Shown one piece after another: positions 1-6,197 of a DNA stretch of 8,906 bases. The position numbers and the translations under genes are program-made. This DNA is from Treponema sp. Lineage in GTDB: Bacteria > Spirochaetota > Spirochaetia > Treponematales > Breznakiellaceae. Under the pieces are notes generated by a model. The model did no database searches and had not been told where the DNA came from. It saw only the letters and a program-made list of their open reading frames with translations. Location: NCBI GenBank assembly GCA_009786715.1, contig WQRN01000054.1, positions 1 through 8,906 on the forward strand, given 5' to 3'. Positions within the stretch are counted from its first letter, which is position 1. Each line of letters opens with the position of its first letter.

Positions 1-1
1 C

Positions 2-310
2 AGATGGAAAGCTTCCGCAAGATATATATATACAGGGGTTGCAGGCAAACGGTATGAATATAAGTTTAAAATATGGACTGATTCAGGGGATCGTACTATA
101 AGTGTTCAGTATTACGACAATGAAGATACCAATACATATCTAGCCGATTACAGTATTGAATTGAATGATTCAGATTACAAAGATGTTTATTATTCCTTTG
201 AGGGCGAGGCATTACCGCCCGGCGGAACAGCCCGATTGCAATTCCAGTGCGCTGATCAGATAGGTGTTTTCTATATAAGCGATATTATTATCACAGAAAT
301 AACAAATTAA
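2..310 (+). CDS. C-terminal end of a probable secreted protein with a CBM-like beta-sandwich domain (5'-truncated)
   Basis: An open frame enters from the left edge and gives 102 residues before TAA at 308-310; no start lies in the window. The segment is rich in Tyr, Asp and Thr with alternating beta-strand patterns (YEYKFKIWTDSG, RTISVQYYDN) and ends FYISDIIITEITN. That ending resembles the last strand of jelly-roll carbohydrate-binding modules of the CBM4/9/22 type, where 'fyiDdv.i' closes the domain. In such proteins the module is usually appended to an extracellular polysaccharide-degrading enzyme, so this may be the tail of a glycoside hydrolase. The catalytic part is not visible, so substrate and enzyme class cannot be given. 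An alternative is a surface lipoprotein with a galactose-binding-like fold. A strong terminator follows directly, so this is the last gene of its transcript. It is more AT-rich than the HtrA region. Confidence 0.6.
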   Translation, partial: RWKASARYIYTGVAGKRYEYKFKIWTDSGDRTISVQYYDNEDTNTYLADYSIELNDSDYKDVYYSFEGEALPPGGTARLQFQCADQIGVFYISDIIITEITN

Positions 311-320
311 TAATGTTATG

Positions 321-352
321 GAGCTGTCCTATAGCTAGGGCAGCTCTTTTTT
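321..352 (+). terminator. Rho-independent terminator of the CBM-like gene
   Basis: A 10-bp stem (GAGCTGTCCT at 321-330 with AGGGCAGCTC at 337-346, one G-T pair) has a 6-nt loop and is followed at once by six T (347-352). It begins 10 nt after the stop codon at 308-310. On the opposite strand the hairpin is not followed by a T-run, so it looks one-directional. It would not serve the converging mutS2 transcript well. Confidence 0.9.
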
Positions 353-384
353 CCCTGCCTTGTTCGGAAATTGTTCTTGTAATA

Positions 385-2874
385 TTATTTTAAATCTACT
401 TCTGTTCTGCCAAAGCCGCCGATTTCAGGGCGCGCGAAATAGAATTCAGCTACTGCAGGGTGGCTCCTTAAAAAATCATGAACACCCTGCCTTAAAATGC
501 CGTGTCCTTTACCGTGAATTATAGAAAAATGTTTTAAACCTGTCAGCGCTGCCGCATCAACCTGGCGCTGGACAAGCTCCATCGCTTCTTCAAAACGCAT
601 TCCGCGGATTTTTAATTCGTAAACAACATCGTCTTTTGCGCCGTATTCCGCCGCCCATGACGTGAATGCCGCTGATTTTTTTGATGAGCGGGCTGCAGGT
701 TTTACGGGGACGGGGATTAATTCATTTTCCGGGAAACTAATTTTTAGAGAGCCGATTTCTACAAGCCATGTATTGTCCTGCCGTTTACCTGCGGCAGACG
801 CTTCATTATTTTTTACATTCTTTTTGTCTATACGTATTATCGTGCCGCGCTGCTTGGATTTTCCCGCGAACACTTCCATACCGGCGGAAAATTCAACAGT
901 TTCTGCCGTGCTGTTTCCTTCGGATTTATACAACTGCTCGCGGATTGCGCGCTCTTCCTGTTCAAGCGCTTCGCTTTCACTTTCTGCGTTACGCGCAAGT
1001 TCATTTAAAAACTCTTTTACTTTTAATGTCTTTTCGCGGTCTACCTCGCCTTCTTTTAATTCGCGCACAAGATTCTCAAGCGTTTTTCTGCTTTCGCTTA
1101 GGAACTGCTGCAGTTTGCCTACAGATTCGCGTTTTAATTCAGCTTCTTTTTGGCGCAGCTGCAGTTCCTTTAAATCCGTTCTTCTTTTTTCTTCTTTTAA
1201 TTTATCCTGCTCAACCGCGCTCTTTTTTTCTAAACCAGCAAGTTTTCTCTGTTTTTGCTCAAGTTCTTTTATCATCTGCGATACGTCAGATTTTTCCTCG
1301 TCAATATAACTTCTTGCCTTCGCCGTGATTGTTGAATTAAGCCCGTTACTTGCCGCAATGTCGATTGCCCTGCTTTCGCCGGGTAAGCCGTTAATGATTT
1401 TGTATGTGGGTGAAAGCGTCTGCGCGTTAAATTCTACGGAAGCGTTTTCAACGCCTGCTCTTGTGTAGCCGTAGTGTTTTAAAATACCATGATGAGTTGT
1501 AATGATCATCCGCGAGTTTTTATCAATTAAATAATCAAGAACCGCCATAGCTATTGCGCCGCCTTCCTGCGGATCTGTGCCGGAACCTAGTTCGTCAAGG
1601 AGGACGAGAGATTTTTCTGTGGCGGCCGCTGTGATTGCCGAAACATTTGTAATATGAGCGGAGAATGTAGAAAGAGACTGATCGATTGATTGTTCATCGC
1701 CGATATCGGCGTAAATTCCGTCAAAAATGGGAAGGATGCTTCCTTCATCAAGAGGTAAGGCAAACCCGCTCTGGTTCATCATTGCGAATAGGCCTAAAGT
1801 TTTTAGCGCGACAGTTTTTCCCCCGGTGTTTGGGCCTGTGATGATCAAAGTCCGCGTGGTATTGTTCATCTCGATATTGATGGGAACCGCTTTTTTTAAC
1901 ATCGGGTGCCGCGCTTGAATTAAAAGAAGGCTTTGACTAGCTCCTATGTTTTTCGCATAATGCCCTTTTATTGCTGCGGAATACCTTGCTCTGGTTCTTA
2001 AACATTCAAGTTCAATGATTGTCTTGTGAAACTTGTTTAAAACTTCAGCGTGGACAGAAATATTTGCCGTTAATTCTCTTAGTATTTTTTGAATTTCAGC
2101 GTCTAGATTTCGTTTTTCAAGCAAAAGCTCGTTGTTTTTCTCGACAACATCCAAAGGTTCAATAAACACAGTCTGTCCGCTTGATGAAGCTTCATGCACA
2201 ATACCGGGAATTCTTGTGCGAAAATTTGACTTTACCGCAAGCACAGTCCTTCCGTCCCTTTGCGACGGAAGATTGGATTGCAGCATCCTTTTAAAATCAT
2301 CATTAGATGAATAACGAGATACCGTAGTGTTTAAATCTTTTTCAAGATTGCTTATCCGCTTTCTAATTGTCCGTAACGCAGGAAGGTCGCGAAGATTTCC
2401 TTCTCTATCGATTATTTTAAAAATTTCCGAAGCGACAGGATCGCAGCCGGTAATATCCAGTATTTTTAAAAGCGGCTGCTTGCCGCTTGTTTCCAGTTCC
2501 TTGTCGGCTGTAAGCGCTTTTGTAACCCATTGCCTGAGTTCTTGTCCGCGCTCAACAAAAAGGCCGACCGCGAGAACTTCATCCAAGTCTAGAACTGTTC
2601 CTTCAGTTTCTATTTTTGGAAGGAGAAAACCGATGCTTGGAAGCCATGAACGCGGTTCGTCGTTACGGGTTTTCAATAATATAAAGATTGTATTTACAAG
2701 TGATTTTAACTCTTCTGCGGAATCATCGTAAACAGGATATGATTTTTTTATTATTTCCGCAGCTTCTTCGCTTACCGCGTGAGATGAAACTCTTTCTATA
2801 ATTTGAGTGTATTCCAAAAGCGCCTGCGTTTTTTCGGCAAGAGCGTTTTTATCAATTATTTTGTTAGTCGTCAT
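385..2874 (-). CDS. mutS2: MutS2 family ATPase with C-terminal Smr domain
   Basis: This is a MutS2 protein of 829 residues, slightly longer than the usual 780-790. MutS2 proteins lack the mismatch-recognition domain of MutS. They are linked to recombination control and, in Bacillus, to processing collided ribosomes. Seen here: a helical lever/clamp region to about residue 315; Walker A GPNTGGKT (347-354); an ABC-type signature region near SIDQSLSTFSAH (396-407); Walker B LVLLDELGSGTDP (423-435); TTHH near 459-462; a charged coiled coil at about 526-650; a small KOW/SH3-like stretch near 663-715; and a C-terminal Smr domain (about 751-829) with HGKG at 787-790. The start at 2874 is chosen over an in-frame ATG at 2931 because it has GGAAAAG seven bases upstream and overlaps rsgA by only 11 nt. 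It is the last gene of the operon. In the Smr LDLR motif, Lys replaces Asp (LKIR, 754-757). Confidence 0.95.
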   Translation of the reverse strand: MTTNKIIDKNALAEKTQALLEYTQIIERVSSHAVSEEAAEIIKKSYPVYDDSAEELKSLVNTIFILLKTRNDEPRSWLPSIGFLLPKIETEGTVLDLDEVLAVGLFVERGQELRQWVTKALTADKELETSGKQPLLKILDITGCDPVASEIFKIIDREGNLRDLPALRTIRKRISNLEKDLNTTVSRYSSNDDFKRMLQSNLPSQRDGRTVLAVKSNFRTRIPGIVHEASSSGQTVFIEPLDVVEKNNELLLEKRNLDAEIQKILRELTANISVHAEVLNKFHKTIIELECLRTRARYSAAIKGHYAKNIGASQSLLLIQARHPMLKKAVPINIEMNNTTRTLIITGPNTGGKTVALKTLGLFAMMNQSGFALPLDEGSILPIFDGIYADIGDEQSIDQSLSTFSAHITNVSAITAAATEKSLVLLDELGSGTDPQEGGAIAMAVLDYLIDKNSRMIITTHHGILKHYGYTRAGVENASVEFNAQTLSPTYKIINGLPGESRAIDIAASNGLNSTITAKARSYIDEEKSDVSQMIKELEQKQRKLAGLEKKSAVEQDKLKEEKRRTDLKELQLRQKEAELKRESVGKLQQFLSESRKTLENLVRELKEGEVDREKTLKVKEFLNELARNAESESEALEQEERAIREQLYKSEGNSTAETVEFSAGMEVFAGKSKQRGTIIRIDKKNVKNNEASAAGKRQDNTWLVEIGSLKISFPENELIPVPVKPAARSSKKSAAFTSWAAEYGAKDDVVYELKIRGMRFEEAMELVQRQVDAAALTGLKHFSIIHGKGHGILRQGVHDFLRSHPAVAEFYFARPEIGGFGRTEVDLK

Positions 2875-3814
2875 TTTCTTTTCCATCCAAATCATCGCAG
2901 ATGCGCAGGAAGCTGTCGTATCTGTCTTCATGAATTATGCCAGCCTGTACCGCTTCCATAATCTTACAGCCGCGTTCTGTCCTGTGAGAACACGACATTC
3001 CAAAACTGCATTTTCCGGCCAGCGGCGCAAATTCACGCAAATAAGTTATCACATCGTTTGATTGTATTCCGTCGGGGATAAAGCGGCGCACTCCCGGCGT
3101 GTCGATTATTTTTGTCCCGTCCGCTAACTCGAACATAATTGACATTGTTGTAGTATGAACACCGCGATCGTATTTTTCGTTGAGTTCCCCTTCTCTTATA
3201 TCAAGCCCGGGCTGCAATGTGTTTATTATACTGGACTTACCAACTCCCGATTGTCCTGTCAAAACGCATGTTTTACCCGCGATTTCATTGCGAAGTTCCT
3301 GTATGCCTTCACCTGTTTTCGCGGAAATGTTTAAAACTTTATAACCAATGCGGAGGTATTCTTCAAGGCGCTCGTCAATGTCGATATCGTCATATTTAAG
3401 ATCAATCTTATTGCAGATAACGATTGAGTCAATGCCTGCGATATCTGCCTGCAGCAAAACCCTGTCTAAAAAACGCGGTCTAAAGGGAGGGGAGGAAGGA
3501 GTGCAAACGCAGAGAACAAGATCGACATTTGCCGCGAGAAGCTGGCTTGCGCAGCCTTTCTGGTTAAACCTGCTAAAAAGATTTTTACGCTCTTCTACGG
3601 ATAATATCATTGCGGCGGAGGAGTTTGCTTCGCGCTCAACTAAAACCCAATCACCGGGAGCGATGGGGTTGTATAAATTCTCCTGTCCTTTTAAAACTTT
3701 ACCTTTTATTCGGCACTCAAGTTCTGTTTGCTCTCCTTCGGAATTTATACGTACTGTCATGACGTTCCGCGAACCGCGGATAACAAGCCCTCTAAGTTTA
3801 TTAATATGTGTCAT
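2864..3814 (-). CDS. rsgA: RsgA, small-ribosomal-subunit assembly GTPase
   Basis: This 316-residue protein is a circularly permuted GTPase that acts as a late maturation check on the 30S ribosomal subunit and hydrolyses GTP on it. The order of motifs is diagnostic. An N-terminal OB-fold (about residues 1-75, with PGDWVLVE at 53-60) is followed by G4 NKID (135-138), G5 SAKTG (164-168), then G1 GQSGVGKS (187-194), switch-I TTT (221-223) and G3 DTPG (238-241). A C-terminal zinc finger follows with C269, C275, H277 and C283 in the family spacing C-x5-C-x-H-x5-C. Length is typical. It starts within the murI stop codon (ATGA overlap) with no strong Shine-Dalgarno sequence, so translation is probably coupled to murI. 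Its end overlaps the mutS2 start by 11 nt. Nothing appears missing or unusual in the protein. Confidence 0.97.
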   Translation of the reverse strand: MTHINKLRGLVIRGSRNVMTVRINSEGEQTELECRIKGKVLKGQENLYNPIAPGDWVLVEREANSSAAMILSVEERKNLFSRFNQKGCASQLLAANVDLVLCVCTPSSPPFRPRFLDRVLLQADIAGIDSIVICNKIDLKYDDIDIDERLEEYLRIGYKVLNISAKTGEGIQELRNEIAGKTCVLTGQSGVGKSSIINTLQPGLDIREGELNEKYDRGVHTTTMSIMFELADGTKIIDTPGVRRFIPDGIQSNDVITYLREFAPLAGKCSFGMSCSHRTERGCKIMEAVQAGIIHEDRYDSFLRICDDLDGKENDD

Positions 3815-4614
3815 ATTAAACTCAGCTTGAAACCCAAATCTTGAGCCCTATTCTCCCAAATAGAATCCGGCGGTTCTTTGTCAGTAAGTAAGAGTTTGTA
3901 TTCAGGTTTTGAACTGGGGTTTGCTCTTAATACGCTGTTATTTTCATCTAACAAATGTTCGATACGCTTTGTAACTCCATCAAGCGAGTCAAATATTTGA
4001 ATCGAAGGTGCGGCTTCGTTTTGAAATTCTTCAAGAAGGTGTAAAAAATGCGTGCAGCCAAGTACGAGTGCATCTGCGCCTTTTGAGCTGAAAATATCTA
4101 TATATTTTTTTATAATAGCTATTTTTTCATTTTTATCTGCCTTGTCAAACCGCTGTTCGATAAATTCTACCAAGTCTGGAGCGGCAATGCCGATTATTTC
4201 GCAGTCTTTTCCGCATTCGTCAACAAGGTGCTGATTATATGGGTCGTTGATAGTTCTTGCGGTTCCAAGAACTCCGATTTTTCCTGTTTTGGAAGCGTTT
4301 ACAGCTGGTTTTATCGCAGGCACAGTGCCGACGAACGGGATGTTAGGAAAATTTTGCCGCAGAGGCTCAAGAGCGGAAACGGCGGCTGTGTTACATGCTA
4401 ATACTATAATTTTTGGATCGATCTTTTTTATTAATTTTTCTGTTAACGATACAAGTATTTGCGCTAACTCATCTTTTGCTCGCTGCCCGTATGGAAAATT
4501 TTCTCTGTCCGCGAGATAGCATACCTCTTCCTGCGAACATTTTTTAATAAAATCCATGCAGTAGACTAGACCGCCGATACCTGAATCTATAAATAAAATT
4601 GGTTTATTATTCAT
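3811..4614 (-). CDS. murI: Glutamate racemase (MurI)
   Basis: This 267-residue cytoplasmic enzyme interconverts L- and D-glutamate, supplying the D-Glu that MurD adds to the peptidoglycan stem peptide. Family marks: N-terminal FIDSGIGGL (residues 8-16), PYG (41-43), the first catalytic cysteine in ACNTAA (C74), and the second in LGCTHF (C187, followed by T188 and H189). Both acid/base cysteines of this cofactor-independent two-cysteine racemase are therefore present. Length is normal. No clear Shine-Dalgarno sequence precedes the ATG. The stop of the upstream zinc-ribbon gene lies 14 nt before it, which suggests translational coupling. The gene overlaps rsgA by 4 nt. Aspartate racemase is a related possibility, but the motifs fit MurI better. 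Confidence 0.95.
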   Translation of the reverse strand: MNNKPILFIDSGIGGLVYCMDFIKKCSQEEVCYLADRENFPYGQRAKDELAQILVSLTEKLIKKIDPKIIVLACNTAAVSALEPLRQNFPNIPFVGTVPAIKPAVNASKTGKIGVLGTARTINDPYNQHLVDECGKDCEIIGIAAPDLVEFIEQRFDKADKNEKIAIIKKYIDIFSSKGADALVLGCTHFLHLLEEFQNEAAPSIQIFDSLDGVTKRIEHLLDENNSVLRANPSSKPEYKLLLTDKEPPDSIWENRAQDLGFKLSLI

Positions 4615-4628
4615 GATTGTTTGAAAAA

Positions 4629-4922
4629 TTATTTGAATAAGTCATCGAAAGCCGATCTTGAAGCATTTGCTTTTTCCTTTTCGTTTGTCTGCCCAGATGT
4701 TTTTGAGCGATATTTCGCGTCGAGGGAGAACCAGTCGCAAAAATTGCCGCGTTCTTTGTCTGCTTGCGGCTCAGCGCTTGTCTCCTTGCAATCGCCTCTC
4801 GCGCCCGATGCGAGGAAGCGGCAATTTTTACATGAGCGCAGATCCTTTCCGCAGCTCTGACATCGCAGAGAACGCCCAATCGGGTCCGGATCAGTAATTG
4901 GTTCGCCGCAATACCAGCACAT
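4629..4922 (-). CDS. Small eight-cysteine double zinc-ribbon protein of unknown function
   Basis: This 97-residue protein opens the murI-rsgA-mutS2 operon. Eight cysteines are arranged as CxxC pairs at 2/5, 21/24 and 31/34, plus C45 and C62. This fits two four-cysteine zinc sites (C2, C5, C21, C24 and C31, C34, C45, C62). The core 'CGKDLRSCKNCRF...GDCKE' followed by 'DKERGNFCDWF' is a pattern I recognise from small uncharacterised bacterial proteins found across several phyla. No activity is known to me. The tail (about 66-90) is polar and low in structure, ending AFDDLFK, which could be a docking peptide. The start is fixed because an in-frame TAG lies 12 bases upstream. A competing frame over the same bases (4607-4939) lacks any such pattern. 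An RNA- or protein-binding accessory role is only a guess. Confidence 0.85.
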   Translation of the reverse strand: MCWYCGEPITDPDPIGRSLRCQSCGKDLRSCKNCRFLASGARGDCKETSAEPQADKERGNFCDWFSLDAKYRSKTSGQTNEKEKANASRSAFDDLFK

Positions 4923-4928
4923 GATCCT

Positions 4929-4957
4929 ATTCTAACCACAACAAGACTGGTTGTAAA
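4929..4957 (-). promoter_or_regulatory. Probable promoter of the zinc-ribbon/murI/rsgA/mutS2 operon
   Basis: Read on the minus strand, TTTACA (4957-4952) and TAGAAT (4934-4929) are separated by exactly 17 bp, a close match to a housekeeping sigma-70-type promoter. Six bases separate the -10 from the ATG at 4922, so the predicted +1 is the A of the start codon. The mRNA would then be leaderless. The only Shine-Dalgarno-like bases (AGGA) sit two bases from the ATG, too close to work normally. Confidence 0.6.
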
Positions 4958-4976
4958 GGTAAAAATGTAGTATGAT
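4951..4976 (+). promoter_or_regulatory. Possible promoter of the pentapeptide-protein/hydrolase operon
   Basis: TATGAT (4971-4976) matches the -10 consensus at five of six positions and lies six bases before the ATG at 4983. The -35 is weak: TTGTAA (4951-4956) is the best match, but the spacer is only 14 bp. It overlaps the -35 of the divergent promoter. The predicted start again falls on the ATG, and no Shine-Dalgarno sequence is placed usefully (AAAGG at 4956-4959 is about 23 bases away). Confidence 0.4.
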
Positions 4977-4982
4977 TAATGT

Positions 4983-5573
4983 ATGTTTGTGATAAATCCG
5001 TGCGCCGCAGGCTGCGGAAGACCGGCAATTACAGGGTATAATCTGTGTTTTGTCCATCAGGCAAATCCTGAGCAGGAGTGCGCGCGTATTTGTTCCTACA
5101 TCGAAGAAAATATTACAATTAAAGATTTATGCGTGTCCGGTATGCGCTTTGAAAAAACCGATTTTTCCAATCACCATTTTTACGGATGTAATTTTAAAGA
5201 AGCGTATTTTTCCAATTGTAATTTCTCAGGCGTTAAGCTTGGAATGAACTTTTTTGATTTTGCCGAATTTGTAAACTGCGATTTTACAAAATCTGATATT
5301 CAATTTATATCTTTCGCCGGCGCTTCCTTTAATAAATGCGATTTTGAAGACAGCGAAATCAGGCATGTTAATTTTGAAGGAGCTGTGATAAAAGACACTT
5401 CGTTTAATAATACAGATTTATACAACAGCCGTTTTATCAGCGCCGATCTGGAAAAAACAACTTACGTTAACTGCAATTTAAAACATGTGCATTATGTCAA
5501 TTCAAAACGGCAAGGCGTTTTATTTAAAGCGTCTAACACGGCGGAAGCCGTATTCGAAATGGAAGAGCGATGA
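4983..5573 (+). CDS. Pentapeptide-repeat protein with N-terminal zinc knuckle
   Basis: This 196-residue protein has two parts. Residues 1-30 carry C7, C11, C22 and H25 (CxxxC-x10-CxxH), a likely zinc-binding knuckle. From about residue 50 to 185 there are tandem five-residue repeats with Phe or Leu at the centre and small or polar residues around it (for example CNFKE, CNFSG, CDFTK, CDFED, VNFEG, TSFNN, TDLYN, CNLKH). These should fold as a right-handed quadrilateral beta-helix. Known members include DNA-gyrase-protecting DNA mimics, but most have no known function and nothing here points to a specific target. The surface is less acidic than in typical DNA mimics. An in-frame TAA two codons upstream fixes ATG 4983 as the first possible start. 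The gene ends in an ATGA overlap with the hydrolase gene, so the two proteins are probably made together. Confidence 0.88.
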   Translation: MFVINPCAAGCGRPAITGYNLCFVHQANPEQECARICSYIEENITIKDLCVSGMRFEKTDFSNHHFYGCNFKEAYFSNCNFSGVKLGMNFFDFAEFVNCDFTKSDIQFISFAGASFNKCDFEDSEIRHVNFEGAVIKDTSFNNTDLYNSRFISADLEKTTYVNCNLKHVHYVNSKRQGVLFKASNTAEAVFEMEER

Positions 5574-6193
5574 AACTATTTTTTCAATACTGTTCATATG
5601 GTTTCAGTAACTGCTACATACTTGGTATGGAAAATTCCGTAAAAGAGAGCCATAATGTCGCGATACTTGTAGATCCCGGCAGCATGGAAAAACAAACTCT
5701 TGATTCAATCGAAAGCAACAACCTTGATTTAAAAGCCGTATTAATAACCCATGATCATGAAAACCATGTTCAGGGAATTAAAACTTTAAAAAAGATTTAC
5801 AACGCCGATGTAATCGCGGTTAATCCGAAAATAATGGATGTTAAAGCCACAATGGTAAAAGACGGCGACAAGCTAATAATCGGCGGTTTTTCAATCGAGG
5901 TTATTTCGATACCTGGGCATTCGTCGGATTCTGTGGTTTATAAAATTGAAAATATGCTTTTTACAGGCGATGTGCTGACAGCGGGTCTTGTCGGCAGCAC
6001 CGCAAGCGCCTATGGAGCGGCAACGCAGATGAACAAACTGCGAAGCCGCCTGCTTTCGCTTCCAGGCGACTATGTTGTGCTTCCCGGCCACGGACCGCCC
6101 ACAACCATGGAAGCCGAAAGGCGTTTTAACGCGGACATCTTTATCTTCGATCAAAACCGAAGCAGAAAGCCCGCGTTTAAACTGGATCTCTAA
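5570..6193 (+). CDS. Metallo-beta-lactamase-fold hydrolase (glyoxalase II-like) with altered metal motif
   Basis: This 207-residue cytoplasmic protein of the MBL superfamily resembles the short glyoxalase II-like/YcbL-type hydrolases. The start overlaps the upstream stop (ATGA) and has a good GGAAGAG Shine-Dalgarno sequence. Motifs: VDPG (34-37), the metal motif THDHENH (60-66), PGHSSDS (115-121, H117), FTGD (131-134, D134) and LPGHGPPT (171-178, H174). Six of the seven usual zinc ligands are present: H61, H63, H66, H117, D134 and H174. The Asp of the HxHxDH motif is Asn (N65). Members act on thioesters, lactones, phosphodiesters or RNA, so the substrate cannot be named. The loss of Asp suggests an altered or single-metal site, or weakened activity. 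It shares a transcript with the pentapeptide-repeat protein, and its stop lies 4 nt from the stop of the convergent htrA gene. Confidence 0.92.
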   Translation: MKLFFQYCSYGFSNCYILGMENSVKESHNVAILVDPGSMEKQTLDSIESNNLDLKAVLITHDHENHVQGIKTLKKIYNADVIAVNPKIMDVKATMVKDGDKLIIGGFSIEVISIPGHSSDSVVYKIENMLFTGDVLTAGLVGSTASAYGAATQMNKLRSRLLSLPGDYVVLPGHGPPTTMEAERRFNADIFIFDQNRSRKPAFKLDL

Positions 6194-6197
6194 AACG

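Noticed and set aside
662..1328. Plus-strand open frames of about 186-215 codons opposite mutS2
   Set aside because: Low-complexity Ser/Phe/Leu-rich translations with no ribosome-binding site. They are antisense shadows of the mutS2 coiled-coil region.
2875..2931. Upstream ATG that would lengthen MutS2 by 19 residues
   Set aside because: The extra residues lie inside the rsgA coding end and do not look like the MutS2 N-terminus. The ATG at 2874 has a GGAAAAG ribosome-binding sequence at proper spacing.
4607..4939. Minus-strand 110-codon frame over the zinc-ribbon gene
   Set aside because: It has no recognisable pattern, while the overlapping frame at 4629-4922 has eight ordered cysteines.
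5560..5580. Possible frameshift joining the pentapeptide protein and the hydrolase into one protein
   Set aside because: The overlap is a normal ATGA stop/start with a GGAAGAG ribosome-binding site, and each protein is complete on its own.
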